Assembly (NCBI RefSeq): GCF_015841355.1
Contig: NZ_CP064908.1
Coordinates: forward strand, 3,038,001-3,102,000
Source: Synechococcus sp. CBW1107
GTDB lineage: Bacteria > Cyanobacteriota > Cyanobacteriia > PCC-6307 > Cyanobiaceae
DNA: 64,000 bases
Direction: 5' to 3'
Shown: piece after piece, positions 55,109-63,188 of the stretch
How the letters are laid out: every line of letters begins with the position of its first letter
Position numbering within the stretch: position 1 is the first letter of the stretch
Notes under the pieces: generated by a model
What the model was told of the DNA's origin: nothing
Database searches by the model: none
What the model saw: only the letters and a program-made list of their open reading frames with translations
Program-made: the position numbers and the translations under genes

Positions 55109-55335
55109 GCCGATTCATCAAGCTGCGTTTGGGCAAAGAAACCTTGTATCTGCGACCCGAAGGACCTAATCGCTACCTGGCCTACCGGGGGCTGAATGGC
55201 ACTGCAGTGATCGCCGATGGCCGGCTTTTGCTCGCACTCGCCTCCAAGATTGAGGCTGAGCAGGATCCATCCTCAGAAGTCATCTACTGGCCGTACGCTC
55301 AGGAACGGCTACGGGCACTCGGACTGAAGATGTGA
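55105..55335 (+). CDS. 76-residue coupled protein of unknown function
   Basis: ATG 55105 overlaps the radical SAM stop (ATGA) and its own stop (55333-55335) overlaps the GTG start of the GNAT gene. 76 residues: a beta-rich N-terminus (RFIKLRLGKETLYLRPEG and YLAYRGLNGTAVIADG) and a C-terminal helix with YAQERLRALGLKM. I see no peptide-recognition (RRE) signature, but the size and position suggest a partner of the radical SAM enzyme. It is easily missed because a longer frame shadows it. Confidence 0.6.
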   Translation: MSRFIKLRLGKETLYLRPEGPNRYLAYRGLNGTAVIADGRLLLALASKIEAEQDPSSEVIYWPYAQERLRALGLKM

Positions 55336-56057
55336 TTAGCCGCTGCACTATCACTGAGGTATCCTCACTAATTGGCCGCACTCCGGCAGAAGTGTTCCCA
55401 AGATACCTGCTAGAACAACAACCGACGGGTTTGGTGGACGTCGTAATGCAGGGCGACAAGGCCATCGCAGTCAGGCTGTCTCCTCGGGAACTGAGAGTGG
55501 AGTTCGTACCGGACTGCTGGATCGTCGGCACCGACCAAGCTGCCATGAGAGACCTCCACGCCTTCGGCTTGGGCGAGCCCACTTCGTTTCCTGAGTCCTT
55601 TGAGCACTCCAGAAGCGACGGAGGAGGCTGGTCTTGGGACCTCCACCTGTCACGCGCTGGTGATCGCGGGACCATCAACAGAGAGGTGGAGCCTCTCGAC
55701 ATAACCCGCATAGCCCAGCTTGAGGTGCCGGAAGACGTCGCTGTGACCATTGGTCCAGCGTCCGAGCTCCCCCCACGCCTCTTCGGGCTGGTTCGCAACG
55801 GGGAGCTCCTCGGAGTAGTCGACGCCATAGTGCAGCTCCCCGATGTTTGCGCCCTTCAGCAGCTGTTCGTCACGGAGTTCGCTCGAGGTAAGGGGCTCGC
55901 TGTCATGTTGGTCCGGGCTGTGGCCGACCACATGGCCCGGCAAGGTCGAGTCTCTACCTACCTCGTGGAGGCACAGAACAAGGCCTCAGCCGCGGTCGCG
56001 CGACGCGCCGGGTTCACGCTGATGGAGCGTCGGCGCTTGTGGACCCCCAGCGTTTGA
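55332..56057 (+). CDS. GNAT acetyltransferase of the RiPP cluster
   Basis: 241 residues from GTG 55332. The first 120 residues are unrecognised. The C-terminal half is a GNAT fold: GELLGVVDAIVQLPD..., LQQLFVTEFARGKGLAVMLV (acetyl-CoA loop R-G-K-G-x-A) and AAVARRAGFTLMERRRLW. It would acetylate an amine, possibly a lysine of the core or N-terminus. Its 3' end overlaps the convergent MBL-fold gene by 44 bases. Confidence 0.75.
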   Translation: MISRCTITEVSSLIGRTPAEVFPRYLLEQQPTGLVDVVMQGDKAIAVRLSPRELRVEFVPDCWIVGTDQAAMRDLHAFGLGEPTSFPESFEHSRSDGGGWSWDLHLSRAGDRGTINREVEPLDITRIAQLEVPEDVAVTIGPASELPPRLFGLVRNGELLGVVDAIVQLPDVCALQQLFVTEFARGKGLAVMLVRAVADHMARQGRVSTYLVEAQNKASAAVARRAGFTLMERRRLWTPSV

Positions 56058-57417
56058 CCTCGCGATCGACATGTCTTTGGAGCAGCGGCTCATGCGGGAA
56101 GAAGTGCCACAGCGGATCCCCTAGCACCTCGGGATTCGGCAGGGCAGCTTGGCCCTCCTCGAACGACATGACGGTCTGGAGCACTCGGTACTCGCCGCCG
56201 AGAATGACCGCGCCCCACGTAGTCTGGCCATCCACCAGCCGCTTCAGCGCGCCGGCCTCGATATCCGTCGTGTAGGTCGCGCGTGGTTCGCGGCCGCGTT
56301 CCACCGTTATCTTGGAACTTCCAAAATCGGCGTGAAAGAACATTGTGCCGCCCTGCAGGTGGATGCGGAGCTGGTAGACAACCCCCCACTCGAGCATTGG
56401 CAGCAGGGTAGAGGCGGCGCGATGTTGCAGGAACTCCTGGAAGGGCCCTTGCAACAGTTCACGGATCCAAGACTCGTCGGATTCATCATCTGGAGGATCC
56501 CCTGCTCTCAAGATGCGATCGACCTGGTTGGGCATGAAGTCCAAACGACTCCGATCGTCCACCTTCATCCGAACCCAGTTGGCCTCCTGACGCTCCACAA
56601 CATGGGTGCCGTTCGCGCCCATGGTTATGGAATCTCCCGGAAACAACGGGTGGACCTTGCCAGCAAGGTGGGGCATGAGCGTCGACACATCCGCCACAAA
56701 GCGCTCGTGGGTCACGGGGAAAACCACCCGGTTCAAGTGCTCGGCAGGTGCCAGGTATCTAAACCCACAGCTTGCGGGCACAATTGCGGAGGGATCGACC
56801 TTTCGTGCCACAGAGAGCAGCCGCGCGTACTCCTCCGCAGGAAAAGAGATGGACCGGTTCCAGAGGTACGCCGACTCCAGCATCGGCTGCCAGCCGCACA
56901 TCAACAGGTCGACGCCACCAGCCCAGGCCCGAGCCTGTTTGACTGTCTCCATGCTGACGATGGTGTCCACTTGGTTCCACAACGTCCCCTCGGGCCCGGC
57001 AACAAGGATCCCGAACTCCGGGACAGGACACTTGGACGGGGTCATCAATAGCGTCAGAGGACCGATGGGGACCGTGCTCCAATCGTGCACCGGTTCAAGA
57101 TCCTCGAAGCCCAGCTGCTCCAGCGCGGATATAATAAGAGGGTCTTCTGGGCATATTACAAGAAGATCTCTTGGCAGCACAGCCAACGAGTGCACATCGA
57201 AGTGGTCTAGGTGTCGGTGCGAGATAACGATGGCGTCAAGAGCGGGCAACGCAGAGGTATCCACCTCTCTAGAAGGGCAAATCGCGAACAAGCCCTCTTG
57301 ATGCGGATCGAACAAGACTGGATCCATCAAGATCCGCTTACCACAAGACTCCACGACAACGGTCGCGTGCCCCACCATGGTGATTTTAATGCTTCCGCCT
57401 CCACTCTCTTTATACAT
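56014..57417 (-). CDS. metallo-beta-lactamase-fold hydrolase with SCP2-like tail
   Basis: 467 residues. The N-terminal fold has IKITMVGHATVVVES and the metal motif SHRHLDHFD (H67, H69, D71, H72), with later histidines. The C-terminal 140 residues (TMFFHADFGSSKITVERG ... ATYTTDIEAGALKRLV) resemble SCP2-like domains found in alkylsulfatase-type enzymes. A start at 57417 is used because the family begins with IKI..GHA; an internal ATG at 57378 would cut that strand. It could act as peptidase, hydrolase or oxygenase in the pathway. Confidence 0.65.
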   Translation of the reverse strand: MYKESGGGSIKITMVGHATVVVESCGKRILMDPVLFDPHQEGLFAICPSREVDTSALPALDAIVISHRHLDHFDVHSLAVLPRDLLVICPEDPLIISALEQLGFEDLEPVHDWSTVPIGPLTLLMTPSKCPVPEFGILVAGPEGTLWNQVDTIVSMETVKQARAWAGGVDLLMCGWQPMLESAYLWNRSISFPAEEYARLLSVARKVDPSAIVPASCGFRYLAPAEHLNRVVFPVTHERFVADVSTLMPHLAGKVHPLFPGDSITMGANGTHVVERQEANWVRMKVDDRSRLDFMPNQVDRILRAGDPPDDESDESWIRELLQGPFQEFLQHRAASTLLPMLEWGVVYQLRIHLQGGTMFFHADFGSSKITVERGREPRATYTTDIEAGALKRLVDGQTTWGAVILGGEYRVLQTVMSFEEGQAALPNPEVLGDPLWHFFPHEPLLQRHVDREVKRWGSTSADAPSA

Positions 57418-57919
57418 TCAGCGGCCAACGGTAGACGAAAAGGTTCTGGCAAGTCTACAATCTTTTATAGCAGCCATCGAGCCCCCAGCTGGCGAACGAA
57501 TGACGCACCAGGGGTTGCACCTCGAGAATGAGGCATCACTCCAGTGGCTCAAGCGAGAGTTCGAGGACTTTGCCACCCGAGCAAGGGGCATACCTTGCGA
57601 AGTATTCCGGATGTGGGCGGTCACCAGCATGACAGCAGACCCACGCTCGCCGACATCGCCTATGTGGCACCAACATTTGTGCGCTTGCTCAGCCGTGTTC
57701 GTGGTATCGGGCCCCGACGCGCCGGTGGGAGGTGAGGGATCCTTCGGCTTTTTGGCTCCAGAGCCCGTCCGCATTCTTGCCGAACCAGGTCTGATGGTCC
57801 TGTTCGATCACAACCTTGTCCATGACGGAATTCCTCTGCAGACGTACAGCGGACGGCGCACCGTTGTCGCTGCCGACATGCGCCATCGCCCTACAGACAG
57901 GGCATCGCCACACAGCTGA
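57377..57919 (+). CDS. double-stranded beta-helix oxygenase-like protein
   Basis: 180 residues from ATG 57377. It shows a cupin/2-oxoglutarate oxygenase-like layout: MWHQHL (H98, H100), EGSFGFLAPEPVRILAEPG, FDHNLVHDGIPL (H149) and SGRRTVVAADMRHR. The H-x-H start differs from the classical H-x-D. It overlaps the divergent MBL gene 5' end by 41 bases, so one of the two starts may be shorter. A second oxygenase beside a precursor fits an oxidative tailoring pathway. Confidence 0.55.
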   Translation: MVILMLPPPLSLYIQRPTVDEKVLASLQSFIAAIEPPAGERMTHQGLHLENEASLQWLKREFEDFATRARGIPCEVFRMWAVTSMTADPRSPTSPMWHQHLCACSAVFVVSGPDAPVGGEGSFGFLAPEPVRILAEPGLMVLFDHNLVHDGIPLQTYSGRRTVVAADMRHRPTDRASPHS

Positions 57920-58214
57920 CCACGTGGGCCAGTTGGTTCTCCGGCGTGAGCCGCTCCCACACACTGAACCAAGTCACCCCCAACACATCCCCGCAAGGTG
58001 CGCGAATGAAAAGGCGGTCCCCGGCTTCGTCTATGTGGCACAACAGCTTCATGGGCGGCTCAAGATCGCTACAGCTAAGGAGAAAGGTGGTGGGGCCCTG
58101 CTGAACGATCTCCACCTTCAGAACACTTCTCTGGATCACGATGGAGTGCACCGCCGACCGCTGGTCCGCTCCTTGGAATCTGCACTGCACCTTCCTGTGC
58201 CGCTCGTTGTCCAT
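57891..58214 (-). CDS. hypothetical protein at RiPP cluster edge
   Basis: 107 residues from ATG 58214 with AAGGTG just ahead. It has a beta-rich core (SIVIQRSVLKVEIVQQGPTT, LLCHIDEAGDRLFIRAPCGD) and ends FSVWERLTPENQLAHVV. It is convergent with the previous gene, overlapping by 29 bases. No family recognised. It could belong to the cluster or to the flank. Confidence 0.45.
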   Translation of the reverse strand: MDNERHRKVQCRFQGADQRSAVHSIVIQRSVLKVEIVQQGPTTFLLSCSDLEPPMKLLCHIDEAGDRLFIRAPCGDVLGVTWFSVWERLTPENQLAHVVSCVAMPCL

Positions 58215-58467
58215 TTACACACCTTAATCAGCAACTGTAACGCTACCTACACGATGCTTCCAACGGAGTAACTTCTCGCAGGCCGGCGGGACGAAAGCAA
58301 TAGGCCGTAACCAGCACTGCCAGGGTGTTGCCCCAACGGCGAAGTGCCTACTGGAAGTGCCTGCCTGCATTCTGGAACGTTTCTAGGGTTTGGACCGTGT
58401 CAGGAACCAACCTGGACCTTACACGAAAATTTTATACACAACTCTGCCTCCATCCGACTTGAAGCAA

Positions 58468-58713
58468 TCACCTCTGCAGATGTCTCCTGCTCCAGCCGGT
58501 GATGGTAGCCTCCGCGTTCTCTAAGTGCCACTGGAGCGGCCCCCGGCCCTGGGTGCAGCCCCAGCGGCGGTAGTGCTTGCCCGGGGTGAGCACCCCCCGC
58601 AGCCGCAGCTGGCGGAGGGTCTCGCGGCTCATGCCCAGCGCTGTGCAGGCTTCTGCTGTCGTCACCCAGACCCGGTGCCGCCCAGATGGGGGTGGCGTCG
58701 TCGGGTTGTCCAT
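58468..58713 (-). CDS. small helix-turn-helix DNA-binding protein
   Basis: 81 residues from ATG 58713, overlapping the antirepressor stop (ATGA). It contains a MerR/excisionase-like HTH (VTTAEACTALGMSRETLRQ followed by LRLRGVLTPGKHY) and an aromatic wing. It may be the excisionase or a repressor of the element. Confidence 0.65.
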   Translation of the reverse strand: MDNPTTPPPSGRHRVWVTTAEACTALGMSRETLRQLRLRGVLTPGKHYRRWGCTQGRGPLQWHLENAEATITGWSRRHLQR

Positions 58714-59483
58714 CAGGCCAGCTCCCGGAGCACGCTGACCACGGCGGGATTCCAGAGGATCTGGTACCCGCTGTGGCCATGCCGGCAGTAGGGCATGGCT
58801 TCGGCCCATTCCTGCCCCCGTTGCGTCAGCTCCCACTCGTCACGGGCATTACGGCTCTGCAAACCGCATGCCGCCAGATGCTGGTTCATCACCCGGGCCG
58901 ACATGCCCACCTTCCGACCCAGCTGAGTGGCATTCAGCGAACAGATGGGCTCATCGGCAGCCGGCAAGGCACGGCGCAGGGTCTCAACTGCCAGGCCGGT
59001 GTTTTCCTGGATGCAGTTGAGGGTGGCAGCCATAGCGATCCCGGCCTTCACGCCGGGCAGCCGGGCAATGGCTTGACCGATCAGCAGAAGAGCGCCGACG
59101 CTGTCCTGCTTCTCTGAGGGCAAAGCTGCCGGAGTGGGGACGGTACCAGTCACGCTGTAGGTCCCGGCCCGACGGATTGTCGGCAGCACCTCGTGAGTGA
59201 CCCAGCGCTTGAAGCTGTGCGCCTCCTTCTTGCGGCTGCCCAGTACCAGGTTGTACATCCCTGGCTCATTCACGATCGTCATGACCTGCTCGCCACCAGG
59301 GGTGTGAATTGAACTCACACCCTTCTCGTCGTCATCAAGCCGCTCCAAGGCCTTGCGGTCGAGGGCGAGCGAGGCGAGAAGATCGGCAGCAACAAACCAA
59401 GGATCACCCAGTTCATCGCTGATGACCCGGATCTGGCGGCCCTCATACTCAAAGGGCACGAGGGAAGACGTGTTGTTGTTCAT
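58713..59483 (-). CDS. phage antirepressor (BRO-N with KilAC-like tail)
   Basis: 256 residues. The N-terminal BRO domain is VPFEYEGRQIRVISDELGDP, WFVAADLLASLAL, ...NEPGMYNLVLGSRK, HSFKRWVTHEVLPTIRRAG. The C-terminal part (RKVGMSARVMNQHLAACGL, WELTQRGQEWAEAM) is KilAC-like and binds DNA. It inactivates a phage repressor. It is in the packed minus-strand block with 4-nt overlaps on both sides. Confidence 0.85.
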   Translation of the reverse strand: MNNNTSSLVPFEYEGRQIRVISDELGDPWFVAADLLASLALDRKALERLDDDEKGVSSIHTPGGEQVMTIVNEPGMYNLVLGSRKKEAHSFKRWVTHEVLPTIRRAGTYSVTGTVPTPAALPSEKQDSVGALLLIGQAIARLPGVKAGIAMAATLNCIQENTGLAVETLRRALPAADEPICSLNATQLGRKVGMSARVMNQHLAACGLQSRNARDEWELTQRGQEWAEAMPYCRHGHSGYQILWNPAVVSVLRELA

Positions 59484-59779
59484 CGGTCTGAAATCGGTGA
59501 GGAGGTGACAGGCCCGTTGAGGGCGGAGCTGGGATCGGGGTTGGGATCGAAGCAGGAGAGGCTGGTGACGGTGGCCGGCGCCAACCGCGGTGGCACGGGC
59601 CCAGTGATCACCAGCAGCAGGGTGCTGAGCTGAAACAGCAACCCCAGCAAGACCAGCAGGCGCAAGTTGGCGATGCTGCTGGCCGTGACCATGACGACCG
59701 GCCGGCGGCTCCGGCAGAAGGCAGGCAACTTGGGACGGGGCCCGGTGGCCCCATTGCTACGAACGTGTGGCGAGGCCAT
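59480..59779 (-). CDS. small membrane protein
   Basis: 99 residues with one membrane segment (IANLRLLVLLGLLFQLSTLL, about 36-55). The start overlaps the upstream stop and its stop overlaps the antirepressor start. Charge before the segment suggests the N-terminus is in the cytoplasm. Function unknown. Confidence 0.55.
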   Translation of the reverse strand: MASPHVRSNGATGPRPKLPAFCRSRRPVVMVTASSIANLRLLVLLGLLFQLSTLLLVITGPVPPRLAPATVTSLSCFDPNPDPSSALNGPVTSSPISDR

Positions 59780-60372
59780 CAGAAGGGGGCCTCGTCGTCG
59801 TCATCAACAGCCCACCCCGTACTGCTTCCGGTCTCCGCGGCACTACCCGTCGTGTATCCATCGAGCTCATCGAAGCCGTCGGTGGGGTCGACCTGCTCGT
59901 AGGGCACGAACTCCACGACCTGAACGGCACGCGGCTGGAAGGTCATCCCGCAGCCGTTTTCCCCGTCCCAGTCGTAGATGTCGAAGGCGACGATGACCTT
60001 CGAGCCGTTGCCAATGGCGGCACCATCCCAGGGTTGCTTCCTGGCATCAACGATTCGCGGCCCCTCGGATAGAGATCCATCGCGCCGCTGGAACTGCGGA
60101 ATCTTGAAGCGCAGCACGGTGAGCTCGTTGGGCTTCTCCTTATCCGCCTTCCAGGGGAAGCCCTTCTCTGCCCGGCGCTTGCGGCTGCCGTGTAGAGCGA
60201 TGAACTGGTCCTCCATCGCCAGTAGGAAGGATTGGGCCTTCTCGTCGTTGTTGGGGAGTAGCAGATCGGCCGTCCAGGCTTTGGGTTTGCTCTTGTCGAG
60301 TTGGTGCCTGGGGGTGATCAAGTGGGCCCAGCGCACTTCGGCGAGGGGGCTGCGAAAAATGTCCTTAGCCAT
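59779..60372 (-). CDS. DUF2815-type phage ssDNA-binding protein
   Basis: 197 residues from ATG 60372. It begins MAKDIFRSPLAEVRWAHLIT and has TADLLLPNNDEKAQSFLLAM, ENGCGMTFQPRAVQVVEFVP, and an acidic C-terminal tail (DDDDEAPF), the pattern of phage ssDNA-binding proteins (Enc34-type/DUF2815). It protects and presents single-stranded DNA during replication. The acidic tail should recruit partner proteins. Confidence 0.75.
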   Translation of the reverse strand: MAKDIFRSPLAEVRWAHLITPRHQLDKSKPKAWTADLLLPNNDEKAQSFLLAMEDQFIALHGSRKRRAEKGFPWKADKEKPNELTVLRFKIPQFQRRDGSLSEGPRIVDARKQPWDGAAIGNGSKVIVAFDIYDWDGENGCGMTFQPRAVQVVEFVPYEQVDPTDGFDELDGYTTGSAAETGSSTGWAVDDDDEAPF

Positions 60373-60601
60373 GGGTTGAATCGGGGTGAACGGTGGAAAT
60401 GGGCTGTTGATCGAACGGGGGAAGGGGCGGCAAACCAAATCGCTCACGCAGCAGGTGGTGCACCGCTCCGCTGGCCGAGAGGTTGTGGCGCTCCATCACC
60501 TCGCGGACCCGGAGGTAGACGTCAGTGCGCACCTGGGTCTGGATGAAGTGGCGGCCGGCCACTGAGCGGGGCTGCTCGCCATATCGGCGCCGGCTGCTCA
60601 T
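60365..60601 (-). CDS. small putative ribbon-helix-helix protein
   Basis: 78 residues. A RHH-like part IQTQVRTDVYLRVREVMERH and LSASGAVHHLLRERFGL follows a basic N-terminus. It overlaps the ssDNA-binding gene by 8 and the next gene by 4 bases. Probably DNA-binding. Confidence 0.5.
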   Translation of the reverse strand: MSSRRRYGEQPRSVAGRHFIQTQVRTDVYLRVREVMERHNLSASGAVHHLLRERFGLPPLPPFDQQPISTVHPDSTHG

Positions 60602-61323
60602 GGCTCTGCAGGCGACTGATCGGCATCAAGCCCTTGCCCTTGGCACTCCTCGAGGAAGTGGTCGATGAAGGCGGCGTGCTGGTGCTGGGTGATGCGATCA
60701 CCGATGGAGCGAGCACTGCGCGGCACTTGGAAGTGCTCGCGGAACGCCTTGGTCAGCTCCTGGCGAGCGGCCTGAGGCAGGGCGAGGATCCGCTGGTGGG
60801 TGGCCTCGATCTCCTGGGGCGTGAGCGGCTCCAGGGCGACTTCGAGGTCAGCCGCCGGAACAGCCCCTTCCTCCTCGCTGGGCCCAGGCCCAGTCGGAGC
60901 ATCAGGATGCACGACGATTGCGAGGCTCCTTGCCCCCTCCTTCTCAGGCTCTACAGGCAAAGCCTGTCTGGTCAAAGGAATGCCCAGCAACATGGCCAGC
61001 ATCCAGCCGGAAGCCTTCAGCAAGTCGTCGACCTGGTCGGCCCACTCCTCGCTGCTGACCTCAGCACCGCCAGCGTGCATCACGGTGACGCGCAACTTGT
61101 TGCGGCCGCGGATGTCAACCAGCTGGGCACTGAAGGCGATGCCTGAAGCAAAGGCTGGTCTGGCTGCTTCGACCACGGCAGCCAAATCAAGGGATGGAAC
61201 GGCCTGCACCTGTTCCTGGAAGGAGGCCAGGGCGGCGGTGAGAGCGCGCTCGGCGCTGCCCTTTTCGTCGAGCAGCTCAAGAACGTCGGTTGGCACGCCT
61301 GCGCGCGCGGGGGGTTGAGTCAT
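60598..61323 (-). CDS. hypothetical protein with Rad52-associated C-terminal module
   Basis: 241 residues. The middle (IRGRNKLRVTVMHAGGAEVS, KASGWMLAMLLGIPL) recalls ERF-type annealing proteins weakly. The last 75 residues (ILALPQAARQELTKAFREHF, SARSIGDRITQHQHAAFIDHF) match the tail of the Rad52-like protein at 47075-48073. It likely takes part in DNA recombination. Confidence 0.55.
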   Translation of the reverse strand: MTQPPARAGVPTDVLELLDEKGSAERALTAALASFQEQVQAVPSLDLAAVVEAARPAFASGIAFSAQLVDIRGRNKLRVTVMHAGGAEVSSEEWADQVDDLLKASGWMLAMLLGIPLTRQALPVEPEKEGARSLAIVVHPDAPTGPGPSEEEGAVPAADLEVALEPLTPQEIEATHQRILALPQAARQELTKAFREHFQVPRSARSIGDRITQHQHAAFIDHFLEECQGQGLDADQSPAEP

Positions 61324-61447
61324 GGCAACTGAGAGCCGGGCTTGTGCCCGCTGGCCTGAGCTTAGCGGCTAGCTGACGCTAGGCGCAACCCTGACCTGTG
61401 CTCGGAATCGCCCGGGTCGTGGACGACCCCCTGTCTCGGCAGGCCTC

Positions 61448-62149
61448 CTAGGCGGCCAGCGCCGTCTGCTCCCAGGCGCTGATCCACTGTTCGGGCAGGA
61501 ACTCCTCGCCATCCACCCAGAGCTGAGCCAGCTCAACCGAGCTGTAGTCGTCGATGGCCAGCACCTCTGAGAAACGCTTCTGGTGCTCCTTCGGTGCACC
61601 CATGACCAGCTGCTCCAGGGCCTGGGTCACGTCGAGACCGCCTTCCTTGATGACGCGGCGCACGTGCTGGCGCCACTTCTGACAGATCTCCTCGGCGCGC
61701 TTGGGGGTCAGAGTCGGCGCGGGCGCTGCCTGATAGGACCTGGGCACCGGCGCATAGCCGATGTAGCAGCTCCAGAAATCGACGGCATCCCAGAGCTTGC
61801 CGTCATCCCCTCGCAGGGGCTCGGCGTCTCTCAACTGCTCCTTCAGGCGCTGGCTCTTCACTCCCTCAAGCTTTTTGGCCGGTTCATCAAGGCGGCGGTT
61901 GATTTCTTCCAGCTGGAAGAAGGCCTTCTGCCGCAGCTCACCGGCCTTGCCCTGCTCGATCACCGAGAGGTTCCCGTAGGAGATCACCTCAAACTCGGCT
62001 TCCGTGCCCCACTCGCAGGCGGTGTACTGGGTCCATCCGTTACGGCGCCGCCAGTTAAGCAGCATCTTCCCGAAGGATCTGCGGGACTCGTCCTGCCAGT
62101 CCAGGACGGCCTGGTAGGTGCGCTTGACGGGCTTTTTTGCTTGTGCCAT
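61448..62149 (-). CDS. hypothetical phage-type protein with XRE-like segment
   Basis: 233 residues from ATG 62149. An HTH-like stretch near the N-terminus (LLNWRRRNGWTQYTACEWG followed by ISYGNLSVIEQGKAGEL) suggests DNA binding. The remainder is helical with acidic and Trp-rich blocks. I recognise no family. Confidence 0.5.
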   Translation of the reverse strand: MAQAKKPVKRTYQAVLDWQDESRRSFGKMLLNWRRRNGWTQYTACEWGTEAEFEVISYGNLSVIEQGKAGELRQKAFFQLEEINRRLDEPAKKLEGVKSQRLKEQLRDAEPLRGDDGKLWDAVDFWSCYIGYAPVPRSYQAAPAPTLTPKRAEEICQKWRQHVRRVIKEGGLDVTQALEQLVMGAPKEHQKRFSEVLAIDDYSSVELAQLWVDGEEFLPEQWISAWEQTALAA

Positions 62150-62192
62150 AGCCCAATCCTAAGCGTTCCTTGGCACTGCAAGCCAGAGCTTG

Positions 62193-62372
62193 TTACAGCT
62201 TGGCAGGCTGCTTTCGGTGGTTCCCTGGCTCGGCTAAGAGCTGTTTGACCTGTTGGCCGGTGAGAATCCGGCCCGTCTGGGCCTGGAAGCGCAGGGCCAG
62301 CGTGTAGGGGTGGATGCCTGGATGGCGGCGGGCCAGGGCCTGCAGCTGCCTGCGGAGTTCGGGCCTGTTCAT
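62193..62372 (-). CDS. 59-residue hypothetical protein
   Basis: ATG 62372 overlaps the VRR-NUC stop (ATGA) and the frame ends at TAA 62193-62195. The product is basic and helical (MNRPELRRQLQALARRHPGI, RFQAQTGRILTGQQVKQLL). It is below a 60-residue ORF cutoff, but the coupling supports it. Function unknown. Confidence 0.5.
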   Translation of the reverse strand: MNRPELRRQLQALARRHPGIHPYTLALRFQAQTGRILTGQQVKQLLAEPGNHRKQPAKL

Positions 62373-62746
62373 TGGCCCGACCAGTCCATGGGATCCAGGG
62401 CCAGGACCGCCTGGGCCTGTGCAATCGAGCGGCAGACCGCCCCCACCCCGCCCAGCTGCTGCACCAGTCGCAGATAGGCCCGCTGCTCAGGGCTGACTGT
62501 TCCGGAGCCCGTCTTGATTTCCAGGGCAACGAACTGGGCGAGCCGCTGGCCGACCAGCTCTGGCGTGATCTCCAGCGAGCGCAGACCGATCAGGTCGCTG
62601 CTGCCCTTGCAAAGCCCAAAGCGCACGAAGCGCCCCTGCTGGTCGACCAGGGCGCCGGTGTTGTTTCGCCAGAGCCGCACCGGCCCACGGCCACAGGCCA
62701 GGCGGATGCTCTGCTGGATCTCATGTTCGCTGGGGGAGGAGGCCAT
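62369..62746 (-). CDS. VRR-NUC domain nuclease
   Basis: 125 residues. The VRR-NUC core is visible: EHEIQQSIRLACG, RLWRNNTGALVD, FGLCKGSSDLIGL, FVALEIKTGSG (the E-x-K of the active site) and EQRAYLRLVQQLGG. These PD-(D/E)xK-type nucleases resolve recombination structures in phages. Confidence 0.85.
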   Translation of the reverse strand: MASSPSEHEIQQSIRLACGRGPVRLWRNNTGALVDQQGRFVRFGLCKGSSDLIGLRSLEITPELVGQRLAQFVALEIKTGSGTVSPEQRAYLRLVQQLGGVGAVCRSIAQAQAVLALDPMDWSGQ

Positions 62747-62828
62747 GCCTCCTCTTGCCTGACGCGGCCTGAGAGGGCCTCTTCATTCAGTCCAGCGGGA
62801 CGCTGGTGATTCCCTGTTGACCAGCTCT

Positions 62829-63128
62829 TCACTCAGGCCTAAGACCTTGGCGGATCTGACGTTTAGCTTCTTCCAGCGAAATGGGCCGGTGGTGAACAAA
62901 GCTGACCAGAGCACGCCGCCCCACTTCTCGTCTGACATCGCATCCAATGGATGGATCTTCGCTTGCGGCCGAGGACCTGATTCCGTACTCACCAACCATC
63001 CATAGCAGCGCCAAGAGCTCATCAGCACTAAGGTCTGCTGCCCAGGATGTGTATTTGCCCAGCCTCAGTCGCTCACGCTCAACACTCAGAGAACCGTCAG
63101 ATTCCATTGTTGTAATTGTTTCGCCCAT
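62829..63128 (-). CDS. hypothetical protein
   Basis: 99 residues from ATG 63128 (frame open to 63152). LGKYTSWAADLSADELLALL, WMVGEYGIRSSAAS and RREVGRRALVSFVHHRPISL suggest a small helical domain. A second minus-strand frame (62783-63028) overlaps and is judged a shadow. Confidence 0.4.
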   Translation of the reverse strand: MGETITTMESDGSLSVERERLRLGKYTSWAADLSADELLALLWMVGEYGIRSSAASEDPSIGCDVRREVGRRALVSFVHHRPISLEEAKRQIRQGLRPE

Positions 63129-63188
63129 ACAGGCTAATCGTCGCCAGATCAATGGCCGTCATCCTTCGTGCGAATAACGGAGTCATGG

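Noticed and set aside
54409-55335. 308-residue frame overlapping the radical SAM gene
   Set aside because: Only its last 76 codons are real (55105-55335); the earlier part is a shadow with Arg/Pro-rich composition.
57816-58271. 151-residue plus-strand frame after the oxygenase-like gene
   Set aside because: Poor composition; the minus-strand frame 57891-58214 has better coding character and an RBS.
62783-63028. 81-residue minus-strand frame
   Set aside because: Overlaps 62829-63128 in another frame and lacks domain character; kept only as an alternative.
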